Assembly (NCBI RefSeq): GCF_900155985.1
Contig: NZ_FTMA01000005.1
Location: 186,001 to 250,000 of the forward strand
Source: Maribacter ulvicola
Lineage (GTDB): Bacteria; Bacteroidota; Bacteroidia; Flavobacteriales; Flavobacteriaceae
Direction: 5' to 3'
Length of the DNA: 64,000 nucleotides
Shown here: positions 54,670 to 63,532 of the stretch, piece by piece
How positions within the stretch are numbered: the first letter of the stretch is position 1
Layout: every line of letters starts with the position of its first letter
Translations under genes and position numbers: made by a program
Notes under the pieces: model-generated
Seen by the model: only the letters and a program-made list of their open reading frames with translations
Told to the model about the DNA's origin: nothing
Database searches by the model: none

Positions 54670-55446
54670 TCAGCTTAATTTATTATTGAGCTTGCTCAAC
54701 TTTATTTGAGTTAGAATTTTTTTAGTGTACAAAGGAAAATCAGCATTAAGCATCCAACCAAAATAACCTGGCTCCTTTTCTAAAACTGCATGTACTTTTT
54801 TTCCTTTATGCTTACCAAACGAGAAAACTTCCTCCCCTTCTTCGTCCATAGCTATAAATCCTGCAAAGTCTACAGATTGCTTTCTTCTTGAGAATTCTGA
54901 TAGTTTTTTAATGTTGTTTTCTAAATCAGGATACCTATCTAATTGAGAAAGCAACACTTCATAGGTAGCATTCGTATCTGCCGCCGCACTATGGGCATCT
55001 GTAAGATCCTTATCACAATAAAATTTATACGCAGCCTCTAGCGTACGCTTTTCCATTTTATGAAAAATTGTCTGTACATCTACCGATACCGTATTTTTCA
55101 TATCAAAGTCAATATCCGCCCGCAATAATTCTTCTGCCAATAAAGGGATATCAAATCGGTCAGAATTGAATCCGCCTAAATCACTATCTTTTATAATCTT
55201 ATAAATTTCTTTTGAAAGTTCTTTGAAAGTTGGCTCGTTGGCAACCTTTTCATTGGTAATGCCATGAACGGCAATCACTTCTTCTGGTATTACCATCTCA
55301 GGATTGACCAACCATGTTTTGCTTTCTTTATTTCCGTTAGGATATACCTTTAAAATTGCTATTTCTACAATACGATCCTTTGCTACATTGATTCCTGTTG
55401 TCTCTAAATCAAAGAAGCAAATAGGCCTGGTAAGCTTTAATTCCAT
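54670..55446 (-). CDS. DEDDh 3'-5' exonuclease (DNA polymerase III epsilon-like)
   Basis: 258 residues from ATG 55446. An upstream start at 55491 is rejected because an exact promoter element lies between the two. The exonuclease motifs are ICFFDLETTGIN (Exo I), GGFNSDRFDIPLLAEEL (Exo II) and AHSAAADTNATYEVL (Exo III, with catalytic His). The C-terminus carries FSFGKHKGKKV, the small DUF3820-like motif also found in the gene at 26784-27017. This form is typical of Bacteroidota and may act in repair or proofreading apart from the core polymerase. Confidence 0.93.
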   Translation of the reverse strand: MELKLTRPICFFDLETTGINVAKDRIVEIAILKVYPNGNKESKTWLVNPEMVIPEEVIAVHGITNEKVANEPTFKELSKEIYKIIKDSDLGGFNSDRFDIPLLAEELLRADIDFDMKNTVSVDVQTIFHKMEKRTLEAAYKFYCDKDLTDAHSAAADTNATYEVLLSQLDRYPDLENNIKKLSEFSRRKQSVDFAGFIAMDEEGEEVFSFGKHKGKKVHAVLEKEPGYFGWMLNADFPLYTKKILTQIKLSKLNNKLS

Positions 55447-55463
55447 ACAAGTTTTCCTTTTAA

Positions 55464-55471
55464 CAAAAATA
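55464..55471 (-). promoter_or_regulatory. -7 element (TATTTTTG) for the exonuclease gene
   Basis: Exact TAnnTTTG on the minus strand, 17 bp before the ATG at 55446. It lies inside the longer frame and so decides the start. Confidence 0.55.
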
Positions 55472-55627
55472 CACTTTCGTTTATTAGGCACATAAAGTTA
55501 CTTGTGATTAATTTTATTTCAAAATTAAAAATCTAAGGAAAACTTTGGTTAATCCTAAAAGTACTTCCTTTTTATTAAACTCACAGTGAACTACATAAGG
55601 ACCTAAAAACCATTTTATTACAAAAAA

Positions 55628-55658
55628 TACCCTGTTATACATGATGTATAACAGGGTA
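55628..55658 (-). terminator. terminator of the E2 gene
   Basis: Perfect 15-bp stem TACCCTGTTATACAT/ATGTATAACAGGGTA around a single base, with TTTTTTG on the minus strand, 26 bp past the stop. Confidence 0.92.
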
Positions 55659-55683
55659 CTATAATTATAATTTCTCTTTAGGT

Positions 55684-57087
55684 TTATACCTCTCTATTAA
55701 CGTCCCAATCTTCTAAATAATCTGCTACAGCCTTTGCGAACATACTACCCAAAGCACCATTGACCACCCTATGGTCATAGCTATGAGATAAATACATTTT
55801 GCTACGTATTGCAATTGCATCACCTTCTGAAGTTTCAATCACCGAAGGGATTTTTCTAATAGCTCCCAATGCCATAATACCTACTTGAGGCTGATTAATT
55901 ATTGGAGTTCCAAACACACTGCCAAACGTACCAACATTGGTTACCGTATAGGTACCGCCCTGAACTTCATCTGGCTTCAGTGCATTGTTTCTAGAACGAT
56001 TTGCAAGGTCATTTACTACTTTAGCTATACCCAATAAATTTAACTGATCGGCATTTTTAATTACCGGAACTATTAAATTACCATCTGGCAGCGCTGCGGC
56101 CATCCCTATATTTATATGCTTCTTTTTTATGACAGTATCACCATCAACAGAAATATTCATCATAGGATATTTCTTTAACGCCATGGCAATGGCCTCCATA
56201 AAAATTGGAGTAAACGTGAACTTCTCACCTTCTCTTTTAAAGAAAGCGTCTTTAATTTTGTTACGCCATGTAACGATATTGGTTACATCTACTTCTATAA
56301 AACTCTGAACATGTGCAGATGTTGCTACACTATCTGCCATATGCTTGGCAATTAACTTGCCCATTCTCGTCATAGGTATCACCTCATCGCCATGCGGAAC
56401 CTGTATTTTTGAATTATCCGAAGCAGAAGTACTTTCCGGAACGGTAGATTTCACTTTATCAGTAGCGACAGGGGCTGCATCTTTATCCGATGCGGGCGCA
56501 TCTACATTTTCTTGAACGTCGACTCTTTCTTCTGGCGCAGCCTTTTCAACCGACTTATTTTTACCGTTTTTAACGTAATTTAAAATATCATCCTTAGTTA
56601 CCCTTCCGTCCTTTCCTGTGCCTGAAATGGTCTCTAGCACATCAAAAGAAATACCTTCTTCTTTTGCTATGTTTTTAACCAATGGAGAGTAAAATCGCTC
56701 AGAGCTACTATTAAATTGAGTTGTCGATGTCTCTGCCCTAGCATGCATAACTGCAGATTCAGCAGATGCAACCATTTCTTGAAGAACTGGCTCCGGCTCT
56801 TCCATATCTTGCACAACCTCCGTAGCTTCATTTACATCAACATCGTCGCCTATTTGAATTATAGCTACGGTTTGTCCAACCTCTACCACATCATCAACAT
56901 TAAAGCACTTCTCTATTAAAACACCATCAACTTCACTTGGCACTTCACTATCAACCTTATCTGTAGCAATTTCAAAAATGGCCTCGTCCATTTCAATCGT
57001 ATCACCTACCTCTTTCAACCATGACGTCAATGTTGCTTCTGCAACACTCTCTCCCATACGTGGTAGTTTCAATTCAAATTTTGACAT
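55684..57087 (-). CDS. 2-oxo acid dehydrogenase E2 (dihydrolipoamide acyltransferase)
   Basis: 467 residues. An N-terminal lipoyl domain (FEIATDKVDSEVPSEVDG, with lipoyl-lysine near 44) is followed by a flexible linker, a peripheral subunit-binding domain (SPLVKNIAKEEGISFDVLET, about 134-170) and a catalytic domain from about 240. The catalytic motif reads SYDHRVVNGALG: the usual DHRxxDG aspartate is asparagine here, as in a subset of homologues. It probably serves the branched-chain or pyruvate dehydrogenase complex. E1 and E3 genes are not in the window. It is a single gene with its own promoter and terminator. Confidence 0.95.
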   Translation of the reverse strand: MSKFELKLPRMGESVAEATLTSWLKEVGDTIEMDEAIFEIATDKVDSEVPSEVDGVLIEKCFNVDDVVEVGQTVAIIQIGDDVDVNEATEVVQDMEEPEPVLQEMVASAESAVMHARAETSTTQFNSSSERFYSPLVKNIAKEEGISFDVLETISGTGKDGRVTKDDILNYVKNGKNKSVEKAAPEERVDVQENVDAPASDKDAAPVATDKVKSTVPESTSASDNSKIQVPHGDEVIPMTRMGKLIAKHMADSVATSAHVQSFIEVDVTNIVTWRNKIKDAFFKREGEKFTFTPIFMEAIAMALKKYPMMNISVDGDTVIKKKHINIGMAAALPDGNLIVPVIKNADQLNLLGIAKVVNDLANRSRNNALKPDEVQGGTYTVTNVGTFGSVFGTPIINQPQVGIMALGAIRKIPSVIETSEGDAIAIRSKMYLSHSYDHRVVNGALGSMFAKAVADYLEDWDVNREV

Positions 57088-57124
57088 ATCGATAATTTAA
57101 AGCTTGTTTTGTTTATATTTTTTG

Positions 57125-57132
57125 CAAAAATA
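57125..57132 (-). promoter_or_regulatory. -7 element (TATTTTTG) for the E2 gene
   Basis: Exact TAnnTTTG on the minus strand, 37 bp before the ATG. Confidence 0.5.
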
Positions 57133-57177
57133 ATAAAATAAATACCTTTTTATTGATATTTAAACGAAAAATGAGTA

Positions 57178-57798
57178 CTAATCTTGCCTAAGCGACCCTT
57201 CAAATGGCACTCTATTTAAGATACTTCTCCCTAAAGTGACCTCATCTGCATATTCTAATTCATCACCAACTGCTATTCCTCTTGCTATTGTAGATGTTTT
57301 AATATCTACCCCTTCTATTTGCCTAAAAATATAAAAATTGGTGGTATCACCCTCCATGGTAGAACTCAACGCAAAAATCAACTCCTTTATTACGCCCTTT
57401 TTCACTTTATCTACTAAGGAACCTATTTTTAAATTTTGAGGCCCTACACCTTCCATTGGCGAAATTTTACCACCTAATACATGATATTTCCCCCTGAATT
57501 GACCGGTATTCTCAATTGCCATTACGTCTCTAATATCTTCAACAACACATACCAATGCATTATCTCTTTTAGGGTTTGCACAAATTTCACACATGGTAGT
57601 GTCTGAGATATTATGGCAATTTTCACAAAACTGAATTTTACCCCTTAAAGCTACCAAGGACGTGGAAAGATTTTCTGTACGTTGCTCTGGTTGTTTTAAT
57701 AAGTGTAATACCAAACGTAGTGCGGTTCGTTTACCAATACCCGGAAGCTGAGAAACTTCATACACTGCGTTTTCCAATAATTTCGACGAAAAATCCAT
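57178..57798 (-). CDS. recR: recombination mediator RecR
   Basis: 206-residue RecR, which with RecO and RecF loads RecA at gaps. The helix-hairpin-helix is [18 protein letters not shown], the C4 zinc finger [20 protein letters not shown], and the Toprim domain starts with [17 protein letters not shown]. The C-terminus has [17 protein letters not shown]. Length is standard. It is divergent from the sodium symporter gene by 200 bp and upstream of the E2 gene on the same strand. Confidence 0.97.
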   Translation of the reverse strand: MDFSSKLLENAVYEVSQLPGIGKRTALRLVLHLLKQPEQRTENLSTSLVALRGKIQFCENCHNISDTTMCEICANPKRDNALVCVVEDIRDVMAIENTGQFRGKYHVLGGKISPMEGVGPQNLKIGSLVDKVKKGVIKELIFALSSTMEGDTTNFYIFRQIEGVDIKTSTIARGIAVGDELEYADEVTLGRSILNRVPFEGSLRQD

Positions 57799-57975
57799 AG
57801 GCTAATATGGCCATAAATTTACAATTAAACTTGAAAAACCTATCGTATAGTTTTCTTAAAATTTAACAAAAAGACCAACATCATTAACCCTAATATATTT
57901 TGCCTTACCTGAAAAATCTATTTTTCCTTTATTCAATAGCCATGATATCTTTAACAATCGTCATTTAACTTTTTG

Positions 57976-57982
57976 TACTTTG
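57976..57982 (+). promoter_or_regulatory. probable -7 element (TACTTTG) for the sodium symporter gene
   Basis: TAnTTTG, one base shorter than consensus, 16 bp before the ATG. T-rich sequence lies upstream, where a -33 element is expected. Confidence 0.35.
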
Positions 57983-57998
57983 CCGCAAATTTTAAACC

Positions 57999-59486
57999 AT
58001 GAACGCCTCGCATATCTTATTATTGATTACCGGTTACTTTGTACTGCTATTGATTATTTCATACTTCACCGGCAAAAATGATTCTAATGAAGATTTTTTT
58101 AAGGCAGGCAAACAATCACCCTGGTTTTTAGTAGCTTTTGGCATGGTAGGAGCGTCACTATCTGGAGTAACATTTATTTCTGTACCGGGTTGGGTAAATG
58201 CTTCTCAGTTTAGCTACATGCAAGTTGTCTTTGGTTACTTCCTAGGCTATATAGTAACAGCCTTTGTATTATTACCAATTTATTACAAGCAAAATGTAAC
58301 CTCTATTTATGAGTATTTAGATGATAGGTTTGGTTTTGTCAGCTATAAAGTTGGTGCTATTTCATTCTTTATCTCTCGTGTTCTTGGCGCGGCGTTTCGT
58401 TTGTTCCTAGTCGCTATTGTTTTACAACAGTTTGTTTTCGATGCTTGGAACGTTCCGTTTGAAATTACCGTTATTCTTTCTATTCTACTTATTTGGATAT
58501 ATACTTTTAAAGGCGGAATAAAAACAATTGTCTGGACCGATACCCTACAAACTTTATTCATGTTAATTTCCGTAGGATTATCTATCTACTTTATTCTAGA
58601 TAAAATGGACTGGACATTCATTGAATTTTTAAACTCGCCAGAATTAGGACAGTACAGCAAGACATTTTTTACCGACGATCTTTCCTCTAAAAATCATTTG
58701 GTAAAATCATTTTTAGGTGGAATGTTCATAACAATTTGCATGACGGGACTTGATCAAGATATGATGCAAAAAAACCTGACCTGTAGAAATTTGGGGGAAG
58801 CACAAAAAAACATGCTCAGTTTCAGCATAGTATTGGTTGTCGTTACTTTTATTTTTATGTTATTGGGCGCACTACTTTTCATCTATGCAGATGCACACCA
58901 TATTGCAATACCAACGATGGATGGCTCACCCAAATCAGATCTATTATTTCCAGAAATTGCCCTGAACAGTGGATTAGGCATAACCGTAGCTGTAACTTTT
59001 ATGCTAGGTTTAATTGCTGCAGCATACAGCAGTGCGGATAGTGCCCTTACCTCATTAACTACCTCCTTTTGCGTAGACTTTCTTGGCACAGAAAAAAAAT
59101 CTAAACAGTTAGCTAAAAAGACCCGAAGAATTACGCATATTGGTATGAGCGTTTTGCTAATTCTAGTCGTTATTTCTTTTAAATATATTTTAGACAGAAA
59201 TGTTATTGATGGCCTTCTTACCGTTGCCTCTTATACCTATGGTCCTTTGTTAGGATTATTCTCTTTTGGCATATTTACCAAACACCAAGTAAAAGACAAA
59301 TATGTTTGGGTTGTAGCCCTTATTTGCGTGTCAATAATTTTAATATTAGCAAAGTTACCTAGTGACTATTTTGGCGGCTATGTCTTTGGTTATGAACTTT
59401 TACCCTTAAACGGTCTGCTAACATTTGTGGGATTATGGCTTATTCGTAAAAAAAACACATCTTATAAGTTCAACGATATCACTTAA
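57999..59486 (+). CDS. sodium:solute symporter (SSS family)
   Basis: 495-residue transporter with about 13 membrane helices. It shows the SSS signature pattern around residues 30-70 ([37 protein letters not shown]) and a sodium-site helix [23 protein letters not shown] proteins carry sugars, amino acids, vitamins or anions with Na+; the substrate cannot be told. It is a single gene whose stop codon overlaps that of the convergent CoA-binding gene by 3 bp, with no hairpin between them. Confidence 0.95.
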   Translation: MNASHILLLITGYFVLLLIISYFTGKNDSNEDFFKAGKQSPWFLVAFGMVGASLSGVTFISVPGWVNASQFSYMQVVFGYFLGYIVTAFVLLPIYYKQNVTSIYEYLDDRFGFVSYKVGAISFFISRVLGAAFRLFLVAIVLQQFVFDAWNVPFEITVILSILLIWIYTFKGGIKTIVWTDTLQTLFMLISVGLSIYFILDKMDWTFIEFLNSPELGQYSKTFFTDDLSSKNHLVKSFLGGMFITICMTGLDQDMMQKNLTCRNLGEAQKNMLSFSIVLVVVTFIFMLLGALLFIYADAHHIAIPTMDGSPKSDLLFPEIALNSGLGITVAVTFMLGLIAAAYSSADSALTSLTTSFCVDFLGTEKKSKQLAKKTRRITHIGMSVLLILVVISFKYILDRNVIDGLLTVASYTYGPLLGLFSFGIFTKHQVKDKYVWVVALICVSIILILAKLPSDYFGGYVFGYELLPLNGLLTFVGLWLIRKKNTSYKFNDIT

Positions 59487-59842
59487 TATTGACCCGTACT
59501 TAAAAGCACCAAGGTACATGCCACATCTACCTCTATATTATTATTTTCCAATACTTTATAAAAATTTAAGTTTTCAGTCCCAGGATTAAAAATAACCCGT
59601 TTTGGCGCTAAAGAAACAATACTATCATAATATTCTTCTTGCCTTTTTGGATTTAAATACAGGGTTATTGTATGAATATCACTAATTTTGTCTAAATTAT
59701 TATAGATATTGACACCGGAAACCTCACCTTCCCTTAATCCATAAGCTAAGGTTTCTACCCCCGAATCTACCAGTCTATGTATCGCTAAATTGCTATATCG
59801 ATTTGGTTTTAAGGAGGCTCCGAATACTAGGGTCTTTTTCAT
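59483..59842 (-). CDS. CoA-binding (YccU-like) protein
   Basis: 119-residue Rossmann-fold protein of the CoA-binding / YccU type. The N-terminal [21 protein letters not shown] and central [15 protein letters not shown] and [10 protein letters not shown] match the family, which binds CoA without a succinyl-CoA ligase domain. It is one of a widespread group of unknown function. The 3-bp overlap of its stop with the symporter stop is on opposite strands. Confidence 0.9.
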   Translation of the reverse strand: MKKTLVFGASLKPNRYSNLAIHRLVDSGVETLAYGLREGEVSGVNIYNNLDKISDIHTITLYLNPKRQEEYYDSIVSLAPKRVIFNPGTENLNFYKVLENNNIEVDVACTLVLLSTGQY

Positions 59843-59996
59843 GATAAAAAAATGTTAAAAGTTCACTATTATGTAACTAATAAGACAATATTTCGTCTCT
59901 TAGTAAATTAGATACTCTTATGAGTTAAAAAAATTGTTGGTAACGCTATATGTTTATAGTTAATGGTTAGTGTTTAGCATAGCCTATCAGCATTTG

Positions 59997-60034
59997 AAAC
60001 CCGGCTTCCAATTTATTTTGGAATGTCCGGGTTT
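59997..60034. other. long bulged hairpin in the fabH/CoA-binding gap
   Basis: Two stacked stems, AAACCCGG/CCGGGTTT outside and TTCCA/TGGAA inside. On the plus strand CTTCTTTTC follows, but no plus-strand gene lies upstream. It may be a terminator or a structured RNA element. Confidence 0.5.
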
Positions 60035-60136
60035 CTTCTTTTCGTACTTGGCAAAAAAACTTTCCACAATAACTGCATTCCATTTTTTAATTAAAAAACG
60101 AAGAATGAAGTAAAATTTAGAACATAATTACGTCTA

Positions 60137-60144
60137 TTACTTTG
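60137..60144 (+). promoter_or_regulatory. candidate promoter element (TTACTTTG) for a small plus-strand transcript
   Basis: Seven of eight bases match TAnnTTTG. It lies 7 bp before a tiny ORF and about 60 bp before a strong plus-strand terminator. A TTT sits 18 bp upstream. Confidence 0.35.
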
Positions 60145-60151
60145 TATAGGG

Positions 60152-60205
60152 ATGGTTGATAAAGAAGATTGGTTGGTTTTTTTCTTATTAAGTAAAACTA
60201 TATAA
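60152..60205 (+). CDS. possible 17-codon ORF directly before a terminator
   Basis: ATG...TAA encoding MVDKEDWLVFFLLSKTI, on the plus strand, between the candidate promoter and the hairpin at 60206-60239. It contains ATTGGTT (60168-60174), shared with other elements in this window. It is too short to score by composition. It may be a small hydrophobic peptide or chance within a non-coding RNA. Confidence 0.25.
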   Translation: MVDKEDWLVFFLLSKTI

Positions 60206-60239
60206 CACCCATAGCCACAACTATGGGTGATTTTTTTTT
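60206..60239 (+). terminator. plus-strand terminator with no plus-strand gene upstream
   Basis: Perfect 9-bp stem CACCCATAG/CTATGGGTG with loop CCACAA and nine T on the plus strand. Its T-run touches the fabH stop codon. The nearest plus-strand gene ends 720 bp upstream with two minus-strand features between, so it points to an unannotated plus-strand transcript. It could also act weakly for fabH on the minus strand, but lacks a T-run there. Confidence 0.8.
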
Positions 60240-61248
60240 ACCACTTTATTATTACACTGCCCCAGGTAAAACCACTACCAAATGCAGCCAAAACTACTAC
60301 GTCTCCGCTTTTCACCTTACCTTCTTCCCATGCTTCTGTAAGTGCAATAGGAATAGATGCAGCTGTAGTATTACCATATTTCATGATATTATTAAAAACT
60401 TGGTCATCACTTAACTGAAATTTCTTTTGAATGAATTGAGATATTCTCAAATTGGCTTGATGCGGTACCAACAAATCAATATCAGTTGCCTTCAATTTGT
60501 TTTTCTCCAAACCTTCTACAATAACTTCACTGAAACGAACAACTGCGTTTTTAAATACGAATTGACCGTTCATATGGGGAAAGTAAGATTCATCATTAGG
60601 ATCATTATCTTCCATGATATCCGTAACCCATCTATTACCCATACCTGGTGCAATTAAGGAAAGTTCTTCTGCATGTTGCCCTTCTGAATGTAGATGTGTA
60701 GATAAAATACCTTTGGTGGTATCTTCCTCCCTGGTCAAAATTGCCGCACCGGCACCATCTCCAAAAATTACCGATACGCCCCTACCCCTGGTGGTCATGT
60801 CCAATCCGTGAGAATGTAGTTCTGAACCTATAACCAGTACATTCTTGTACATACCCGTTTTAATATACTGATCTGCAATAGATACTGCATACACAAACCC
60901 AGAACATTGATTACGTACATCTAACGCCCCTACAGATTTAATACCTAAATCTCGTTGTACCAATACACCTGGACCAGGGAAATAATAATCTGGACTCAAA
61001 GTAGCAAATACAATAAAATCAATATCATCTTTATCTATACCCGCTCTTTCTATAGCAATTTTAGCAGCTTTAACACCCATAGTTGTGGTAGTGTCACCAT
61101 CACCTCTAACTACATGTCTTCTTTCCTTAATACCGGTTCTTTCTTGGATCCAAGCATCGTTGGTATCCATCACTTTTGACAAATCATCATTTGTCACTAC
61201 GTTTTCAGGTACATAATGACCTAAGCCGATTATTTTTGAATTATACAT
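60238..61248 (-). CDS. fabH: 3-oxoacyl-ACP synthase III
   Basis: 336-residue ketoacyl-ACP synthase III, which starts fatty-acid synthesis by condensing acetyl- or branched acyl-CoA with malonyl-ACP. The catalytic triad is visible: Cys in VRNQCSGFVYA, His in VPHQANLRI and Asn in KYGNTTAASIPIAL. It stands alone here rather than next to rpmF/plsX. A small inverted repeat (CCTGA-N6-TCAGG, 61264-61279) lies in its leader. Length is typical. Confidence 0.95.
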   Translation of the reverse strand: MYNSKIIGLGHYVPENVVTNDDLSKVMDTNDAWIQERTGIKERRHVVRGDGDTTTTMGVKAAKIAIERAGIDKDDIDFIVFATLSPDYYFPGPGVLVQRDLGIKSVGALDVRNQCSGFVYAVSIADQYIKTGMYKNVLVIGSELHSHGLDMTTRGRGVSVIFGDGAGAAILTREEDTTKGILSTHLHSEGQHAEELSLIAPGMGNRWVTDIMEDNDPNDESYFPHMNGQFVFKNAVVRFSEVIVEGLEKNKLKATDIDLLVPHQANLRISQFIQKKFQLSDDQVFNNIMKYGNTTAASIPIALTEAWEEGKVKSGDVVVLAAFGSGFTWGSVIIKW

Positions 61249-61365
61249 AGTAATATTTTAATCCTGATCAAACTCAGGTAGAATTAGTATTGCAATATAA
61301 ACAACTATTAACAAATCTTTTTGAAAATATAACAATCATCTACGGTAAGAAATACAAGATATTTA

Positions 61366-62676
61366 TTAATTCAAATATTTCTTATAATCGTTTACTCTAA
61401 TATTTGCCTTTAAGTCATGTAACAGATTATATAAGCCAAAAAATGTACGGTTCATATACAAGAAGTGTTTTGAACCTCTGTTACCATTCATTTTACGTAG
61501 TTGTTTATCTGAAGAAAACTGCTCTCCCAAGTCTGCTATTTTACCCCAAAATACTTCATCGCCAAAGTTAAAATCTTCATTATGAAAAGGTGATGTAAAT
61601 AAGCTTAACAGTTGATGAAAAATAGATTTAAAAAATATTATTTCTTCTGCCGTATCTGTTGGCATCAAGATTTCAAGCTCATATAGTTTCTCGGTAAATT
61701 GTTTATCATCAGTTATAACTTCTGGCCTAGCAAGTTCAAAATAAGGAACATAGAACGAGTCCGGGACTTCTTTAATACAGCCAAAATCTATAGCAACGAG
61801 CTCATCTTTATCATTGACCAAAAAATTACCCGGGTGTGGATCTGCATGTACTTTTCTTAAGCCATGAATTTGAAACATATAAAAATCCCACAACGCCTGA
61901 CCCAGGTTATCTCCCGTAGCTTGAGAAAAACCTGCTTTTGTAAATTCACTCAGATGCTTGCCTGTCATCCAGTCCATAGTAATGATACGCTGACTTGAAA
62001 GATCCGTGTAATATTCTGGAAAATTAATATTAGGTATTACGCTACACGCCTCTGTAATTTCTTTACTCTGGGCTACTTCTAATATATAATCTGTTTCTTC
62101 TACCAGCTTATTTTCTACTTCTTTGAAATATTTATCAGAATCCTTCCCTTGTAAATTAAACATGCGAATTGCAATAGGTTTCACTATAGCCAAATCGCTG
62201 CTTATACTTTGTGCTACACCGGGATATTGAATTTTAACAGCTAGATTTTTACCATTTTTGGTTGCCTTGTGCACCTGCCCAATACTGGCGGCATTTATAG
62301 AATTTTTATCAAAAGTGTCAAAAACCTCTTCAGGATATTTATCCAAATACTTTTTAAAGGTCTTACGAACCAAAGGGGCAGATAAAGGGGGAACTGAAAA
62401 TTGTGATAGTGAAAACTTCTCTACATAGGCATTTGGCAGTAAGTTCTTTTCCATGCTCAGCATTTGGGCAACTTTAAGTGCACTACCCTTTAAGGATTTT
62501 AATCCGTCATATATATCTGTGGCATTATCTTGGTTCAACTCATCTTTTGTAGTATCTGGATTAATTATTTTCTTGCCCAAATACTTGGCATAATTACCAC
62601 CAATTTTGGCTCCGGTTTTTACCAGCTTACTTGCACGTTCTATTTTTCCGGTAGGTATTTTATCTAAGGTTTTCAT
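61366..62676 (-). CDS. ABC1/AarF/UbiB-family atypical kinase
   Basis: 436-residue UbiB-type protein-kinase-like protein. The kinase lysine is in LAVKIQYPGV, the catalytic loop is KVHADPHPGNFLVN, and the metal site is VAIDFGCIKE. The family KxGQ motif, which restrains activity in other members, reads ALKVAQMLSM here, with alanine for glycine. Members influence quinone or lipid metabolism; the substrate is not known. It begins 15 bp after the TetR-like gene on the same strand, forming a two-gene operon. Confidence 0.93.
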   Translation of the reverse strand: MKTLDKIPTGKIERASKLVKTGAKIGGNYAKYLGKKIINPDTTKDELNQDNATDIYDGLKSLKGSALKVAQMLSMEKNLLPNAYVEKFSLSQFSVPPLSAPLVRKTFKKYLDKYPEEVFDTFDKNSINAASIGQVHKATKNGKNLAVKIQYPGVAQSISSDLAIVKPIAIRMFNLQGKDSDKYFKEVENKLVEETDYILEVAQSKEITEACSVIPNINFPEYYTDLSSQRIITMDWMTGKHLSEFTKAGFSQATGDNLGQALWDFYMFQIHGLRKVHADPHPGNFLVNDKDELVAIDFGCIKEVPDSFYVPYFELARPEVITDDKQFTEKLYELEILMPTDTAEEIIFFKSIFHQLLSLFTSPFHNEDFNFGDEVFWGKIADLGEQFSSDKQLRKMNGNRGSKHFLYMNRTFFGLYNLLHDLKANIRVNDYKKYLN

Positions 62677-62691
62677 ACGGTACGTGTTAGC

Positions 62692-63345
62692 TTAAGCAAA
62701 GGTTTCTTTATAAAGGAATTTCCCGAAATCTAGAATATTCTCTAAAGGTGTATTGTCAAATACATCAAAAATGGTGTTGACAGATTTTTCTATGGCAGCA
62801 TCTGTTTTTTCAAATGAAGCGGAGTCATCAGATTTCCAAAAATTTAATAAGAACATCGTCTGTAACCATGCACCTTCTGAAAATAATTGCGGATTGTGTT
62901 TGGTAATTTTTAAATTCTTACCCGCGTTACCATCAGCAATTAAGCCTTTGGCAAATTCCTTTATACTTTTTCTTACACCTTTTAATTGTTCTAGATTCTT
63001 AACGGGACTAGCGGCACTATCCATAACAAACAAGACATAGCTTCTATTCAGAGTAAGCACCTCGAAAAAAGTATAAAAGAAAGTGAGCATTTTATCCCTA
63101 TTGGTAAAATCTTTATACTCGGCATTTTTATGAATCACAGTAATTGTATTTTCAAAGAAGGTATTCCAAATACCCTTTTTAAGCGCATCAATTGAACCGT
63201 AGTACAAATAAAAATTAGATTCTTCTATGGCGTTTACTTTACAAAACTTATAGACTGTCTTTGGCAATTGCTCGTGCTCAAGCACGTAGTCCATAAACAT
63301 TGTAATGATTGAATCTCTTGTTATCTTTTTAGCTTTAGCAGACAT
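62692..63345 (-). CDS. TetR/AcrR-family transcriptional regulator
   Basis: 217-residue protein with a TetR-type N-terminal helix-turn-helix (TVYKFCKVNAIEESNFYLYY, about 28-50) and an all-helical ligand-binding or dimerisation half. It is the first gene of a pair with the AarF/UbiB-like kinase. TetR proteins usually repress their neighbours, so autoregulation of this pair is likely. The effector is unknown. It faces away from htpG across a 369-bp gap that also holds a candidate small RNA. Confidence 0.9.
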   Translation of the reverse strand: MSAKAKKITRDSIITMFMDYVLEHEQLPKTVYKFCKVNAIEESNFYLYYGSIDALKKGIWNTFFENTITVIHKNAEYKDFTNRDKMLTFFYTFFEVLTLNRSYVLFVMDSAASPVKNLEQLKGVRKSIKEFAKGLIADGNAGKNLKITKHNPQLFSEGAWLQTMFLLNFWKSDDSASFEKTDAAIEKSVNTIFDVFDNTPLENILDFGKFLYKETFA

Positions 63346-63416
63346 ATCTAATTATTTGAATATAAGGTACAATGCAGATTTCACAGTTAGAAGTTTTATG
63401 AAACATTAGCTTATAT

Positions 63417-63526
63417 TTAATAAAAACGTGCTATCAGGTGATAGCACGTTCCTAAACAACCTAACCAATAAATAATCAACATATGGTTATGATTAAAATT
63501 CTTTTTCATAGCACTTTTTCATAACC
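63417..63526 (-). ncRNA. candidate small structured transcript between TetR gene and htpG
   Basis: About 110 bases on the minus strand. An exact -7 element lies just upstream (63533-63540). The predicted RNA begins with GGTTATGA (63519-63526), which pairs perfectly with TCATAACC (63485-63492), and ends with an intrinsic terminator at 63425-63450. A 30-codon ORF (63417-63509, starting MKKNFNHNHMLIIYWLGCLG) runs through the same segment and into the terminator. The RNA could be non-coding or carry that peptide. Confidence 0.5.
63425..63450 (-). terminator. minus-strand terminator of the candidate small transcript
   Basis: Perfect 11-bp stem AACGTGCTATC/GATAGCACGTT with tetraloop AGGT. TTTTTATT follows on the minus strand only. 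No minus-strand gene lies upstream, as htpG is on the plus strand. Confidence 0.85.
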
Positions 63527-63532
63527 ACATCA

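Larger units (their letters stand above)
59843..60237. other. intergenic region holding a candidate plus-strand small transcript
   Basis: 395 bp between two minus-strand genes. It holds the hairpin at 59997-60034, a promoter-like element, a 17-codon ORF and a strong plus-strand terminator near its right end. No ordinary gene fits. Confidence 0.6.
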
